Origin: Rhizobium sp. R711
GTDB lineage: Bacteria; Pseudomonadota; Alphaproteobacteria; Rhizobiales; Rhizobiaceae
Reading direction: 5' to 3'
NCBI RefSeq assembly: GCF_002211365.1
Contig: NZ_LOKZ01000012.1
Location: 186,001-250,000, forward strand
DNA length: 64,000 bases
The stretch's first letter is position 1. Every line of letters begins with the position of its first letter. Position numbers and translations under genes: made by a program. The notes beneath the pieces are model-generated. The model made no database searches and was not told the DNA's origin. It worked only from the letters and a program-made list of their open reading frames with translations. This document shows positions 7,881-18,411 of the stretch, piece after piece.

Positions 7881-9413
7881 TTACTCGGCGGCTTCGGCAC
7901 TTGCCGCCCGCCGCACCTCTGCCACCCGCGGCAACTGCGTCGGCTTCAGCATCACCGCTGCGCAGAGGCCAATGAGAGCGATCGCGCAGGACGCCATGAA
8001 AAGCGGCGTGAACGCATTGGCATAGGCCTCGGCAACGGCGTGGTGCGCCTGCTCCGGCAAAGCGGCCAGTATCTTTGGAGTCAGTTGCTCGATGTCGGTT
8101 ACCCCCGGAATGGAAGCACCCGTCTTGCCGAGCTGCAAACCGACGATCGCCCCGTAAATGGAGATGGCGATCGATGCGCCGCCCATGCGCGACAGCGTCA
8201 CCGATCCCGTTGCGGCGCCGACGTCGCGCGCCGGGGCGGCATTTTGAACACCGATCACCGGCACCTGCTGTGCGAGGCCGACGCCGAAGCCGTGGAGAGC
8301 CATCACCGCCCCGATCAGCATCACCGGTGTCCCGACATGAACCTGCGTGAGCAGCACGAATGCGATAGCACTGCAGGTCAGGCTTGCGATCGCGAACGGC
8401 TTGTAGCGTCCGGTCATGGAAATGATGCGGCCCGCGGAGAGCGACCCGCAAACGATGCCGCCGGTCAGAAGAATAAAGAACGCTCCAGCCGCCGACGGTG
8501 AAAGACCGGTCGTCGTTTGCAGGAACAACGCGAAATAATTGACCATGCCAATGCCGATCGCGCCACTCATGACAGACATCACAAGCAACAGGCTGAACGT
8601 GGAATTGCGAAACAGAGACAAGGGAACGATCGGTTCTGCAGCGCGACGCTCGACGAAAATCCAACCAACGACCGCCGCTACGCCAAGCGCCATGATGGCC
8701 AGGTTTTGAGGAGCAATCAGCGAGCCGAAGACCTGTGCGCCATCGGTGGCCAGAACGATGCTTGCCGTCGTCAAGGCGAGCAGCAGGGCGCCGGCGTAAT
8801 CGATCTTCGGACGGCGGTTGGGCTTCCGGTAAGGCAGCATCAAAGCCAGACCGACAAGGACGACGAAACCGATCGGAACATTGACGAGGAAGATCGAGCG
8901 CCAGCCGAAAAGATCGCTCATCGCACCACCGAGAACAGGCCCGATCGCACCGGATGCCATCAACACAAGGCTGGAATAGCTCTGGTACCGCGCACGTTCG
9001 CGCGGCTCGAACAGGTCCGCGTTGACGGCGAAGATCGACACCATGATGCCGCCGCCGCCAAGTCCCTGCAGCACGCGGGCCGCAATCAGCGTGTTCATCG
9101 ACACGGCCAGTCCGCAGACGGCGGAGCCGACCGTGAAGATCATGATCGCGGCCATCATCACGTACTTGCGGCCGAAGAGGTCGCCGAGCTTGCCATAAAG
9201 CGGCATCACCGCGCTCACGGCGAGCAGATAGGCCGAGCCAACCCAACTGAACCGCTCGAGGTGGCCGAACTCTCCGACGATCGTCGGCAGAGCCGTTGCG
9301 ACAATCTGGTTGTCGAGTGTCGCCATGAACATGGCGGCCATCAGGAAAAGGAAGAGGATGAACCGCCGGCGATGATCCGTCACAAGCGGCGCTGCAGCAA
9401 TTTGAGTGTCCAT
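7881..9413 (-). CDS. MFS efflux transporter, DHA2/EmrB-QacA family (14 TM)
   Basis: A 510-residue membrane protein with about fourteen hydrophobic segments. 'MAAMFMATLDNQIVATALPTI' in TM1 and 'GKLGDLFGRKYVM' (motif A) identify the DHA2 drug:proton antiporter family; 'VLQGLGGGGIMVSI' and 'GAIGPVLGGAMSDLFGWRSIFLVNVPIG' are the usual motifs B and C. It should export drug-like or toxic compounds. It is divergent from a marR gene across 119 bases that contain a putative operator over the promoter, so repression by that MarR is likely. The substrate cannot be read from sequence. Confidence 0.9.
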   Translation of the reverse strand: MDTQIAAAPLVTDHRRRFILFLFLMAAMFMATLDNQIVATALPTIVGEFGHLERFSWVGSAYLLAVSAVMPLYGKLGDLFGRKYVMMAAIMIFTVGSAVCGLAVSMNTLIAARVLQGLGGGGIMVSIFAVNADLFEPRERARYQSYSSLVLMASGAIGPVLGGAMSDLFGWRSIFLVNVPIGFVVLVGLALMLPYRKPNRRPKIDYAGALLLALTTASIVLATDGAQVFGSLIAPQNLAIMALGVAAVVGWIFVERRAAEPIVPLSLFRNSTFSLLLVMSVMSGAIGIGMVNYFALFLQTTTGLSPSAAGAFFILLTGGIVCGSLSAGRIISMTGRYKPFAIASLTCSAIAFVLLTQVHVGTPVMLIGAVMALHGFGVGLAQQVPVIGVQNAAPARDVGAATGSVTLSRMGGASIAISIYGAIVGLQLGKTGASIPGVTDIEQLTPKILAALPEQAHHAVAEAYANAFTPLFMASCAIALIGLCAAVMLKPTQLPRVAEVRRAASAEAAE

Positions 9414-9444
9414 GAAAGCGTCGTTCCAGCTTAGGGAGTGGCCA

Positions 9445-9489
9445 TTTATGTGCTGTTAGCATATACTTGTCAATGTCACCTGTTTGACA
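9445..9489 (-). promoter_or_regulatory. Putative MarR operator overlapping the efflux-gene promoter
   Basis: Inverted repeat TGTCAA (9468-9473) / TTGACA (9484-9489) with a ten-base spacer lies between the divergent efflux and marR genes. On the minus strand the left arm is a perfect TTGACA -35 box, 17 bases before CATAAA (9450-9445) as a -10. A dimer bound to the repeat would cover the -35. The half-site spacing of 16 bases is reasonable for a winged-helix dimer. This is inference from pattern and position. Confidence 0.45.
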
Positions 9490-9532
9490 TCGGCATATTC
9501 TCATTTGCCGCCTGAGATGCTATGTTTCCGCA

Positions 9533-10063
9533 ATGAACGAGAGCTTGACGAACCTGACCGACACCGAGGCCGAGACCCACGAACCGGACATCCTGCGCAT
9601 TGGTCAAAGCATGACCCGCATGCGCTTGATGACCGGGCGCAGACTGATCGGGAGGCTCGCCATTCAAAGTGTGGCGCCCGGGCTTGAACTGTCCCACCTC
9701 GACGTGCTGGACGCGGTGCGGCGCGCACATGAGGTTGGCGACGTAACGGTTGGAACGATTGCCGAAATGATGCGAATCGACCCGTCGCGCGCAAGCCGCA
9801 TCGTCGCGGAGATGGTGGGGCGGAACATTCTGCGGCGAAAGGCATCTCAAGCGGATGCGCGGCGGATTATCGTCGTCACGACGCCACTTGGACAGAGGCT
9901 GTTATCAGAGATACGCGCGCAAAAGCTCGCATTCGTTTCCGAGGTGGTCAAGGACTGGAAGCCTGAAGAGATCGAGGCGTTCGGGGAGCTGTTCGAGAAG
10001 TTCATTTCCGGCTTCGAGAGTGTTTTTGAGGCCCGCATCAAGGATATCGCCGACGAAGGCTGA
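9533..10063 (+). CDS. MarR-family transcriptional regulator
   Basis: A 176-residue winged-helix protein. The DNA-binding region spans about residues 62-116 ('VTVGTIAEMMRIDPSRASRIVAEMVGRNILRRKASQADARRIIVVTTPLG'), where the S-R-A-S-R-I-V recognition helix and the D-R-R wing are typical of MarR. Flanking helices would form the dimer and ligand pocket. Its divergent position suggests it represses the DHA2 efflux gene and perhaps itself in response to a small molecule. Confidence 0.88.
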   Translation: MNESLTNLTDTEAETHEPDILRIGQSMTRMRLMTGRRLIGRLAIQSVAPGLELSHLDVLDAVRRAHEVGDVTVGTIAEMMRIDPSRASRIVAEMVGRNILRRKASQADARRIIVVTTPLGQRLLSEIRAQKLAFVSEVVKDWKPEEIEAFGELFEKFISGFESVFEARIKDIADEG

Positions 10064-10111
10064 GCTGCGGCCCTTTCCCTTCCCCCCTGCTTTGCGCTAA
10101 GGGCAGTGCGC

Positions 10112-10762
10112 ATGAACCAATCCACCTTCACCATTCTCCTTGGCGGCGAGCTGCAGATAACCGATCGCCTGCGAAATGCCATCTCGGGCAGCCGTTTCAT
10201 TGCCGCCGACGGGGGAATGCGTCATGCGGCAGCACTCGGTGTCGTTCCGGAGTTGTGGGTCGGTGATTTCGACTCGACGCCTGCGGATCTCGAGGGGGCT
10301 TTTCCCGGCGTGCCCAGGCAACCTTATCCCGCCGCGAAGGCGTCCACTGATGGCGAGATTGCCGTCTCGGAAGCGATTGCGCGCGGTGCAAAACGTCTCG
10401 TCTTGGCGGGAGCCCTTGCGGGTGAGCGTTCCGATCATGCCATTCAGCACCTGCTCTATGCGGTCAGCCTCGCAGAACAGGGTTATGACGTGCTCCTGAC
10501 GTCCGGCAGCGAGGAGGCAGTGCCGCTAGTTGGCGGCGCAATCGAACTGGACCTGCCGCCTGACAGCCTCTTTTCGGTTCCTGGCTTCAGCGAACTGCGC
10601 GGCCTGACGATCGAAAACGCGCGCTACCCGCTGGCCGATTTCCATTTGCCCTTCGGCTCGTCGCGTACCATTTCCAATGTCGCGAAGGGCAAGGTGCGCT
10701 TTTCGCTTGAGAGCGGCCGCGCCATTGTGCTCGCCCGCCCCTATGACCTTTCCGGAGTCTGA
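10112..10762 (+). CDS. thiN: Thiamine pyrophosphokinase
   Basis: A 216-residue protein with the TPK motifs 'FIAADGGMRHAAALGVVPELWVGDFDS', 'ASTDGEIAVSEAIARGAKRLVLAGALAGERSDHAIQHL' and a C-terminal beta-rich half with 'GLTIENARYPL' and 'SRTISNVA'. The D-F-D-S and T-D-G-E groups bind Mg-ATP. The enzyme transfers pyrophosphate from ATP to thiamine, giving TPP, which complements the thiBPQ importer nearby. ATG 10112 has AAGGG eight bases upstream; an in-frame GTG at 10106 is less likely. It lies four bases before the ABC-F gene. No THI box was seen upstream. Confidence 0.9.
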   Translation: MNQSTFTILLGGELQITDRLRNAISGSRFIAADGGMRHAAALGVVPELWVGDFDSTPADLEGAFPGVPRQPYPAAKASTDGEIAVSEAIARGAKRLVLAGALAGERSDHAIQHLLYAVSLAEQGYDVLLTSGSEEAVPLVGGAIELDLPPDSLFSVPGFSELRGLTIENARYPLADFHLPFGSSRTISNVAKGKVRFSLESGRAIVLARPYDLSGV

Positions 10763-10765
10763 TCT

Positions 10766-12592
<1,827 letters not shown>

Positions 12593-12730
12593 GGCATCTC
12601 TCGCCCGCTAATCCATCCGTCTGTTTGCTACGCAACCTGGCTTTCACGTTTCATTGATTCGTCAGCCTTCGATCGGCCGGACTAAGCTGCACCCGTATTC
12701 GCAGCTTGCACGACGGCAAGGAAGCAGACC

Positions 12731-13348
12731 ATGCCACAAAATCTCAAAGTATCTACCGCGCTCCTCTGGGTCGCGGGTTTCCTCACTATTGCATCGCACG
12801 GCGCGCTTGCCCAAGAAGCGCAGCGTGTGCGTGGAGCCATTGAAAGCCTGAATGGCAACACGTTGGTGGTCAAAACACGGGAAGGCACCGATCAGACGAT
12901 AACATTGAAGCCGGACTGGAAGGTCCGCGGCATCAAGAAGGCCTCTGTTGACGACATCAAACCGGGCGACTTCGTTGGCGTTGCATCGCTGCCGAAAGTT
13001 GACGGCGGCGACAGCGCTCTTGAGGTGCTGATCTTTCCAGCAGCCATGAAGGGCACCGGAGAAGGCAGTCGCCCCTGGGACCTGAAGCCAAACAGCACGA
13101 TGACCAACGCAACCGTCGCTAAGGCTGTCAAGGCAATCGACGGCCACACCATCACGCTCACCTACCAGGGCAAGGAAAAGACGATATCCATTGCCGACGA
13201 TACACCCATCGTTACCATCGCCCCTGCGGGAAAGAAGGACCTTATCGCAGGAGCGCGCGTGATCGTAATGGGTGAAAAAGCTGCCGACGGTACTGTGTCC
13301 GCAACAAATGTCACGGTCGGCACAAACGGCGCCATACCTCCGATGTAA
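12731..13348 (+). CDS. Periplasmic hypothetical protein, DUF5666-like
   Basis: A 205-residue protein with a signal peptide ending 'SHGALAQ'. The mature part has two similar beta-rich units, 'VRGAIESLNGNTLVVKTREGTDQTITLKPDWKV' and 'AKAVKAIDGHTITLTYQGKEKTISIADDTPIV', each followed by a glycine-rich segment ending in a predicted strand. This resembles the OB-like repeats of DUF5666 proteins. It has its own ATG after AAGGAAG. Nothing in the neighbours indicates a role. The fold family is a tentative match; the function is unknown. Confidence 0.65.
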   Translation: MPQNLKVSTALLWVAGFLTIASHGALAQEAQRVRGAIESLNGNTLVVKTREGTDQTITLKPDWKVRGIKKASVDDIKPGDFVGVASLPKVDGGDSALEVLIFPAAMKGTGEGSRPWDLKPNSTMTNATVAKAVKAIDGHTITLTYQGKEKTISIADDTPIVTIAPAGKKDLIAGARVIVMGEKAADGTVSATNVTVGTNGAIPPM

Positions 13349-13352
13349 GTGA

Positions 13353-15179
13353 TCAGAGTGCTGGTGCCGGCGCGTTCGGGGCTTTTACCACAACCTTCGC
13401 TTCAGGCTTCGCGTGCAGGGCTTCGAGATGCAGCACGCGCGGCTTGAAAGTCTCGACGTAAGTGTCTGACCGGCCGATGTAGATCATCGTCGCCTCTGGC
13501 ATGGAGGCGAGGACCTGCATCATTGTGGATTGCCATTCCGGCTCCATGCCCTCCAGCACTTCGTCGAAAACAATCCATTTCGGCCGCACGAGCAGCAGGC
13601 GAGCGAACCCGATCGCCCGCTGCTCGTCTGAGTCAAGCAGCTTGTCCCAGCGGGCTCGGGTATCAAGTCGAGAAACCAGATTTTGGAGACCTGCCTTTTC
13701 CAATGCCGCAACGACATCGGCATTCTGATAGGCGTCCACAGGTTCCGGAAACGCCAATGCTTCGCGAAGCGAACCACCCGGGATGTAGGCCGATTGCGGG
13801 ATGAAAAGCATATCGTCCGTGGGCGGTAAACCGATCCTGCCGCCACCGCACGGCCACAGCTCGGAGAGTGCAAGGAAAAGCAGTTTGCGGTTCACGTTGT
13901 GATCGCCGTTGATCATGACATTTTCGCCGGCCTTGATCGTCACCGCGCTTTCCTGCACACGAAAGCCACCGCACTGATCAATATCTTCGCCGATCTTGGC
14001 GGCAATCCGGACATGGTCCAGCGTCAGGATTCCGGGAGGATTCCGTTCGTACTTGATCGTGCCCTTCAGATTGATCTCATCGCTCATGCTGGTGAGCGCC
14101 TGCCGGAAATCGGTGACGCGCATCAGCGTGGCGCGCCATTCGGCAATGGGGCCAAAGTTCGCGACATACCAGCGAAGGGCGGTATTGACTTGGTTGAAGG
14201 CGCCGACCGACACCATCAGCTGCCCGAACGTCAGTCCACCGGAGAAGTAGGCGGGCGCAGCAACGATGATCGGGATAACCACGACAAGCCAGCCGTAGCC
14301 GGCCGATACCCAGGTGAGGTTGACGTTGGCCATCGCCACCCGCTTGATAACAGCAAGTACCGCACTGATGTCGGTATTGATACGCTGCTGCTCATTCTCC
14401 TCGCCGCGAGCCACAGTAATCGCCGGCATGTTCTCATTGGCATGCATCAGCGCGAAGCGAAGTTCCGCTTCCTTCGAAAAACGGTCGGCATTGAGCTTCA
14501 CCAGCTTGCGGCCAACCAGCTGACTGAGAATCGATGCGGACGCCGCATAGAAGATTGCCGCCCAAACCATATAGCCCGGAATGGAAAAGGAGCGTGTGCC
14601 GAAATGGAAGACAAATCCGCTGGAAAGGTCCCATAACACGCCGATAAAGCTGATAAGCAGAATCGTCGCCTGTACCAGCCCGATCATCAGGCTGGTTGTG
14701 CTCTCGGCGAGATTGCGGGCATCTTCGTGCAGGCGCTGATCGGGATTGACACCGATGAGGCCGCTGGCCGAAAGCCGCAGCGCGCGCTTGCGTTGGAGCC
14801 ATTGGTTGACCAGATCGCGTGTCAGGCCTTCGCGCATATAAAGCGCGGTCATCTGGTTTAGCCAAGCCTGTACGACATTGAGCAGCAGCAGCATGCCTGC
14901 GATCAGGGCAAAGACCTTCAGCTGATGGAAGAAACCAGGCAGATCGCGCCGAGCGATGCTATCGTAGAACGGCGCATTCCACTGGTTAAGGATGACGGTC
15001 GCATAGGCAGTGGCGAGAATGATGGCGATCAGCGCGGTCGCGATCACCAAGACCCTTCCCCGCACGGGCGAATGCCAGAAGGCCGAGAACATGACCCTCA
15101 AGCGATAGCCCAGGCTCAGATCGTATCCTACTCTGTCCTGCCCTTGAATGCTTGGCCTGCCTTCGAGGTCATCTGCCAT
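13353..15179 (-). CDS. SbmA/BacA/YddA-related ABC transporter (permease-ATPase fusion) with degenerate NBD
   Basis: A 608-residue fusion. The N-terminal domain (about 1-365) has six hydrophobic segments with 'LNQWNAPFYDSIARRDLPGFFHQL', 'WLNQMTALYMREGLTRDLVNQWL', 'NPDQRLHEDA' and 'FNQVNTALRWYVANF', typical of the ABC_membrane_2 family. The C-terminal domain is an ABC ATPase in outline, with 'FIPQSAYIPGGSLREAL' (Q-loop region) and Walker B 'WIVFDE' (535-540). However, the Walker A site reads GDHNVNRK (425-432) instead of GxxGxGKS, the signature region is 'LLDSDEQR' and the H-loop histidine is absent ('IYIGRS'). Relatives import peptides or export vitamin B12-like cargo. The frame is intact, so it is probably expressed but may not hydrolyse ATP normally. 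Confidence 0.82.
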   Translation of the reverse strand: MADDLEGRPSIQGQDRVGYDLSLGYRLRVMFSAFWHSPVRGRVLVIATALIAIILATAYATVILNQWNAPFYDSIARRDLPGFFHQLKVFALIAGMLLLLNVVQAWLNQMTALYMREGLTRDLVNQWLQRKRALRLSASGLIGVNPDQRLHEDARNLAESTTSLMIGLVQATILLISFIGVLWDLSSGFVFHFGTRSFSIPGYMVWAAIFYAASASILSQLVGRKLVKLNADRFSKEAELRFALMHANENMPAITVARGEENEQQRINTDISAVLAVIKRVAMANVNLTWVSAGYGWLVVVIPIIVAAPAYFSGGLTFGQLMVSVGAFNQVNTALRWYVANFGPIAEWRATLMRVTDFRQALTSMSDEINLKGTIKYERNPPGILTLDHVRIAAKIGEDIDQCGGFRVQESAVTIKAGENVMINGDHNVNRKLLFLALSELWPCGGGRIGLPPTDDMLFIPQSAYIPGGSLREALAFPEPVDAYQNADVVAALEKAGLQNLVSRLDTRARWDKLLDSDEQRAIGFARLLLVRPKWIVFDEVLEGMEPEWQSTMMQVLASMPEATMIYIGRSDTYVETFKPRVLHLEALHAKPEAKVVVKAPNAPAPAL

Positions 15180-15336
15180 TACGCGTCCCTAGCCATCATT
15201 CTACTTCAATAAACATGGTGTTTCGCTGTGTCCACCAACAGATTCTAGCAGTCATTAACGCTGCGGTGACTTCATATCGCCCCGACCTTTCGTTTGAGCA
15301 ATTGATTCGCGGATCGAGTGACGCTATTTAAGACGC

Positions 15337-15393
15337 TCCGTGGTGATTTGGCCGGCCGGCTTGCAGCCACGTTAAAGAAGTTGCTAAAGGGCC
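15337..15393 (+). promoter_or_regulatory. SAM-II riboswitch controlling metA
   Basis: The element contains GTGATTTGGCC, then GGCTTGCAGCCACG, then TTAAAGAAGTTGCTAAAGG. These are the P1 stem, loop and 3' pseudoknot strand of the SAM-II (metA) aptamer of alphaproteobacteria. It ends about 50 bases before metA. The compact pseudoknot binds S-adenosylmethionine and lowers expression of the downstream methionine gene. Confidence 0.92.
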
Positions 15394-15442
15394 GCGTGCG
15401 GACCGATAGCAATGTATTCGTTGTTTTGATCGAGTGACCGCA

Positions 15443-16366
15443 ATGCCCATCAAGATCCCCGATACCTTGCCTGCGTTTGAGACCCTGGTTCACGAAGGCG
15501 TGCGCGTGATGACCGAGACGGCGGCAATCCGTCAGGACATCCGTCCGCTGCAGATCGGGCTGCTCAATCTCATGCCGAACAAGATCAAAACGGAATTGCA
15601 GATGGCCCGTCTGGTCGGCGCCTCTCCGCTGCAGGTCGAGCTTTCGCTCATCCGCGTCGGCAACCACAAAGCAAAAAACACCTCGGAGGGCCATCTTCTC
15701 GCCTTCTACCAGACGTGGGAGGAAGTGAAGCACCGCAAATTCGATGGTTTCATCACGACAGGCGCGCCGATCGAGACGCTGCCTTACGAAGACGTGAACT
15801 ATTGGGGCGAAATGCAGCAGATTTTCGACTGGACAGAGACCAACGTCCATTCGTCGATGAACGTTTGCTGGGGCGCGATGGCCGCGATCTATCACTTCCA
15901 CGGTGTTCCCAAGTACGAACTCAAGGAGAAGGCCTTCGGTGTTTACCGGCACCGGAACCTGAAGCCGTCGTCGGTCTACCTGAACGGCTTCTCCGACAAT
16001 TTCGAGGTCCCTGTTTCGCGCTGGACGGAGGTCCGCCGCAGCGACATCGAGAAATCGGGAAGCCTGGAGATCCTGATGGAATCCAGCGAAATGGGCGTCT
16101 GCCTCGTGCACGAACGCAAGGGCAAGCGGCTCTATATGTTCAATCACGTGGAATATGATTCAACGTCGCTTTCCGACGAATATTTCCGCGACGTGAACGC
16201 CGGCGTGCCGATCAAGATGCCGCACAACTACTTCCCGCACAACGATCCGTCGCTGACGCCGCAAAACCGCTGGCGCAGCCACGCACACCTGTTGTTCGGC
16301 AACTGGATCAACGAGATCTACCAGACCACACCCTACGATCTCAACGATATCGGCAAGAGCGACTGA
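15443..16366 (+). CDS. metA: Homoserine O-acyltransferase MetA (Glu111 predicts acetyltransferase)
   Basis: A 307-residue protein covering the whole MetA family length. The catalytic Cys142 is in '[15 protein letters not shown]', and the His-Glu pair is in 'FNHVEYDS'. It activates homoserine for methionine synthesis. Residue 111, aligned by counting back from Cys142 ('[16 protein letters not shown]'), is Glu rather than the Gly of E. coli. In the family, Glu at this site goes with acetyl-CoA rather than succinyl-CoA use. ATG 15443 is chosen over GTG 15434 because [11 protein letters not shown] is the family N-terminus. A SAM-II riboswitch lies upstream. Confidence 0.95.
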   Translation: MPIKIPDTLPAFETLVHEGVRVMTETAAIRQDIRPLQIGLLNLMPNKIKTELQMARLVGASPLQVELSLIRVGNHKAKNTSEGHLLAFYQTWEEVKHRKFDGFITTGAPIETLPYEDVNYWGEMQQIFDWTETNVHSSMNVCWGAMAAIYHFHGVPKYELKEKAFGVYRHRNLKPSSVYLNGFSDNFEVPVSRWTEVRRSDIEKSGSLEILMESSEMGVCLVHERKGKRLYMFNHVEYDSTSLSDEYFRDVNAGVPIKMPHNYFPHNDPSLTPQNRWRSHAHLLFGNWINEIYQTTPYDLNDIGKSD

Positions 16367-16500
16367 CACGAGCTGATGCAAGGCGGCTGGCGGAACGAAT
16401 GCCGGGTCCGGCCGCGTTTCTTTTCGACGACACCGTTGCGGTTTGTGGCAAATAGGGGCAGGTTCCCTGCCTCAATCGAACATATATCTGGATGGTCGCT

Positions 16501-17523
16501 ATGGCGGAAATGTTGAAACGGGAAGTTTTTGGGCAGACCCAGTCGGGCGAGACCGTCTATCGTGTTGAGATCAAGGGTGGCGGGCTCACGGCCAAAATCA
16601 TCACCTGGGGTGCCGTCATTCAGGATCTTCGCCTTGACGGTCACGATGCGCCGCTGCTGCTCGGCTTCGATGATTTTGACAGCTACCCCGCCCACTCCTC
16701 CTACTTTGGCGCGACGCCCGGGCGCTGCGCAAACCGCATCGGCGGCGGCAAGTTCACGCTGGATGGCAAGAGTTATCAGCTCGATCTCAATGAGAAGGGC
16801 GTGACCCACCTTCATGGCGGCAAGGACAACATCGCCAAGCGGAACTGGACAATCGTCGAGCATGATCTCGACCGCGTCGTGCTGAAGATCGTCGATCCGG
16901 ACGGTCGCGGCGGTTATCCCGGCAACTGCACCATCCAGGCAACTTACTGGGTGCATGGTGACGGCGAATTTTCTGTCATCTACGAATCGACGAGTGATCA
17001 GCCGACGATCGCCAACGTCTGCCAACATGCCTACTTCAACCTCGACGGCCGCGAAGATGCGCTCGGCCACGACATCATGATTGCAGCCGAGGGCTACCTC
17101 GTGACAAACGAGTTGCAGATCCCGACCGGAGAGGTGCGGCCCGTCGCCGGAACGGTCTTCGACTTCCGTGAGATGTCGCCGATGAAGCGGTTCGACGGGA
17201 GTGAGCAGGCGCTCTACGATCACAATTTCTGCCTCTCCACCGAACGCATTGCAAAACGATCCGTCGCGCTTGCCCGCAGCCTGAGCTCAGGCGTTTCGCT
17301 GGAAGTCCGCACGACGGAGCCCGGCATACAGTTCTACGCCGGCTTCAAGCTCGACGTGCCTGTACCCGGCCTGGACGGACGCAAGTACGGTCCGTTCGCC
17401 GGCTTCTGCCTGGAAACGCAGGTTTGGCCGGATGCAATCAACCACGAGGGCTTCCCCAATGCGGTTCTGCGTCCTGGCGAAGTGCTGCGTCAGGAAACGG
17501 ACTACATTTTCTCGAAGAGCTAA
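16501..17523 (+). CDS. galM: Aldose 1-epimerase (galactose mutarotase)
   Basis: A 340-residue beta-sandwich enzyme. Motifs include 'ITWGAVIQDLRL', 'YFGATPGRCANRIGGGKFTLDGK', 'HLHGGKDNIAKRNW', 'VCQHAYFNLDG' (catalytic His) and 'GPFAGFCLETQVWPDAINHEGFPNAVLRPGE' (catalytic Glu). It interconverts alpha and beta anomers of aldoses. ATG 16501 is taken; ATG 16492 in the same frame is also possible. It is followed by a terminator, so it is separate from the downstream nag genes although both deal with sugars. Confidence 0.93.
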   Translation: MAEMLKREVFGQTQSGETVYRVEIKGGGLTAKIITWGAVIQDLRLDGHDAPLLLGFDDFDSYPAHSSYFGATPGRCANRIGGGKFTLDGKSYQLDLNEKGVTHLHGGKDNIAKRNWTIVEHDLDRVVLKIVDPDGRGGYPGNCTIQATYWVHGDGEFSVIYESTSDQPTIANVCQHAYFNLDGREDALGHDIMIAAEGYLVTNELQIPTGEVRPVAGTVFDFREMSPMKRFDGSEQALYDHNFCLSTERIAKRSVALARSLSSGVSLEVRTTEPGIQFYAGFKLDVPVPGLDGRKYGPFAGFCLETQVWPDAINHEGFPNAVLRPGEVLRQETDYIFSKS

Positions 17524-17547
17524 CGCCTTCGTTCGGCTCGAAGAAAC

Positions 17548-17580
17548 AAACCCTTGCAGGTCGCCTGCGAGGGTTTTTCT
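17548..17580 (+). terminator. Intrinsic terminator of galM
   Basis: Stem AAACCC-TTGCAGG / CCTGCG-AGGGTTT around a TCG loop, followed by TTTTTCTTTTT. It lies 25 bases after the galM stop. Confidence 0.88.
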
Positions 17581-17609
17581 TTTTCCGACTGATTTTCCCG
17601 CTTGCGATT

Positions 17610-17649
17610 GGTTCTAAATAGGTTCTATTATTGAAACATGAATAGAACC
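17610..17649 (+). promoter_or_regulatory. Putative autoregulatory GntR operator over the regulator start codon
   Basis: A perfect 9-bp inverted repeat GGTTCTATT (17621-17629) / AATAGAACC (17641-17649) with an 11-base spacer encloses the GntR ATG (17638-17640). A third half-site, GGTTCTA (17610-17616), lies exactly 11 bases upstream in direct orientation, one helical turn away. Such symmetry at the head of a GntR-led catabolic operon is best explained as the regulator's own binding site. Confidence 0.7.
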
Positions 17650-18411
17650 AGTCTGATAGCGGAGCTGAACAGCCGTGGCCTGCGCGGCGTGGCGCTTAGC
17701 GGGCCGCTTTACAAGCGGTTGGCGCAGGCCCTGACCGGCCTGATCCAAGAAGGATTGCTGAAGCCCGGCACGGCGCTTCCCGGCGAGCGCGACCTTGCTG
17801 AAGCCCTGAAGGTCGGACGCGTGACCGTTCGGACCGCCTATCGCGACCTAATGAATTCAGGCACGCTTGAATCCCGGCATGGAAGCGGCACCTTCGTCTC
17901 GAGCAAGGTCGAGCGGATGGAGCAGTCGCTATGGCGGCTTTCTTCGTTCTCCGCCGATATGCGCTCACGCGGTCGTGCGCCTGCTGCGAGGATCTTGTCT
18001 CGAACCGTCAATACGCCATCTCCCGACGAAGCCTTTTTGCTTGGGCTCGGCCTTGATGAACCTGTCCTTCGTTTGGATCGCCTGCGCCTTGCCGACGGCC
18101 TCCCGCTTGCGATCGAACGCGCTGTCGTACCGGTGAAGTTCCTGGGAGAAAATGCCGGCGGGGAAGGATCTCTTTACGAAGCGCTTACGGCAAGCGGTCA
18201 CCGCCCCGTTCGAGCGCTGCAGAGATTGACGGCGGTCACGCTCGATCCGTCATCGGCTGCGGCGCTGGACGTGAAAGCCGGTGCACCCGCGCTGCTGATC
18301 GAACGTGTGTCGCGCCTGGAAGACCAGCGTGTCGTTGAATACACCCGCTCCCACTATCGTGGTGATGCATATGATTTTGTTGCGGAATTAAGAATCGGAG
18401 ATGACCTATGA
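17638..18411 (+). CDS. GntR-family (HutC subfamily, UTRA domain) regulator of amino-sugar genes
   Basis: A 257-residue protein. An N-terminal winged helix (about 20-88, '[66 protein letters not shown]') is followed by a UTRA ligand domain (about 105-250) with '[29 protein letters not shown]' and '[30 protein letters not shown]'. UTRA domains of the NagR/DasR group bind phosphosugars. It overlaps the next gene by four bases (ATGA), so it is in the operon it most likely controls. The inverted repeat at its start suggests autoregulation. Confidence 0.9.
   Translation: MNRTSLIAELNSRGLRGVALSGPLYKRLAQALTGLIQEGLLKPGTALPGERDLAEALKVGRVTVRTAYRDLMNSGTLESRHGSGTFVSSKVERMEQSLWRLSSFSADMRSRGRAPAARILSRTVNTPSPDEAFLLGLGLDEPVLRLDRLRLADGLPLAIERAVVPVKFLGENAGGEGSLYEALTASGHRPVRALQRLTAVTLDPSSAAALDVKAGAPALLIERVSRLEDQRVVEYTRSHYRGDAYDFVAELRIGDDL

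Noticed and set aside
8517..9434. Long plus-strand open frame (305 codons) opposite the DHA2 efflux gene
   Set aside because: It is the antisense shadow of a clear MFS protein in high-GC DNA; composition (His/Arg/Asp-rich) is typical of such shadows.
16392..16418. GGAAC ... CGTT resembling an EcfG promoter between metA and galM
   Set aside because: The spacer is 18 bases rather than 16-17, and no other support was seen.
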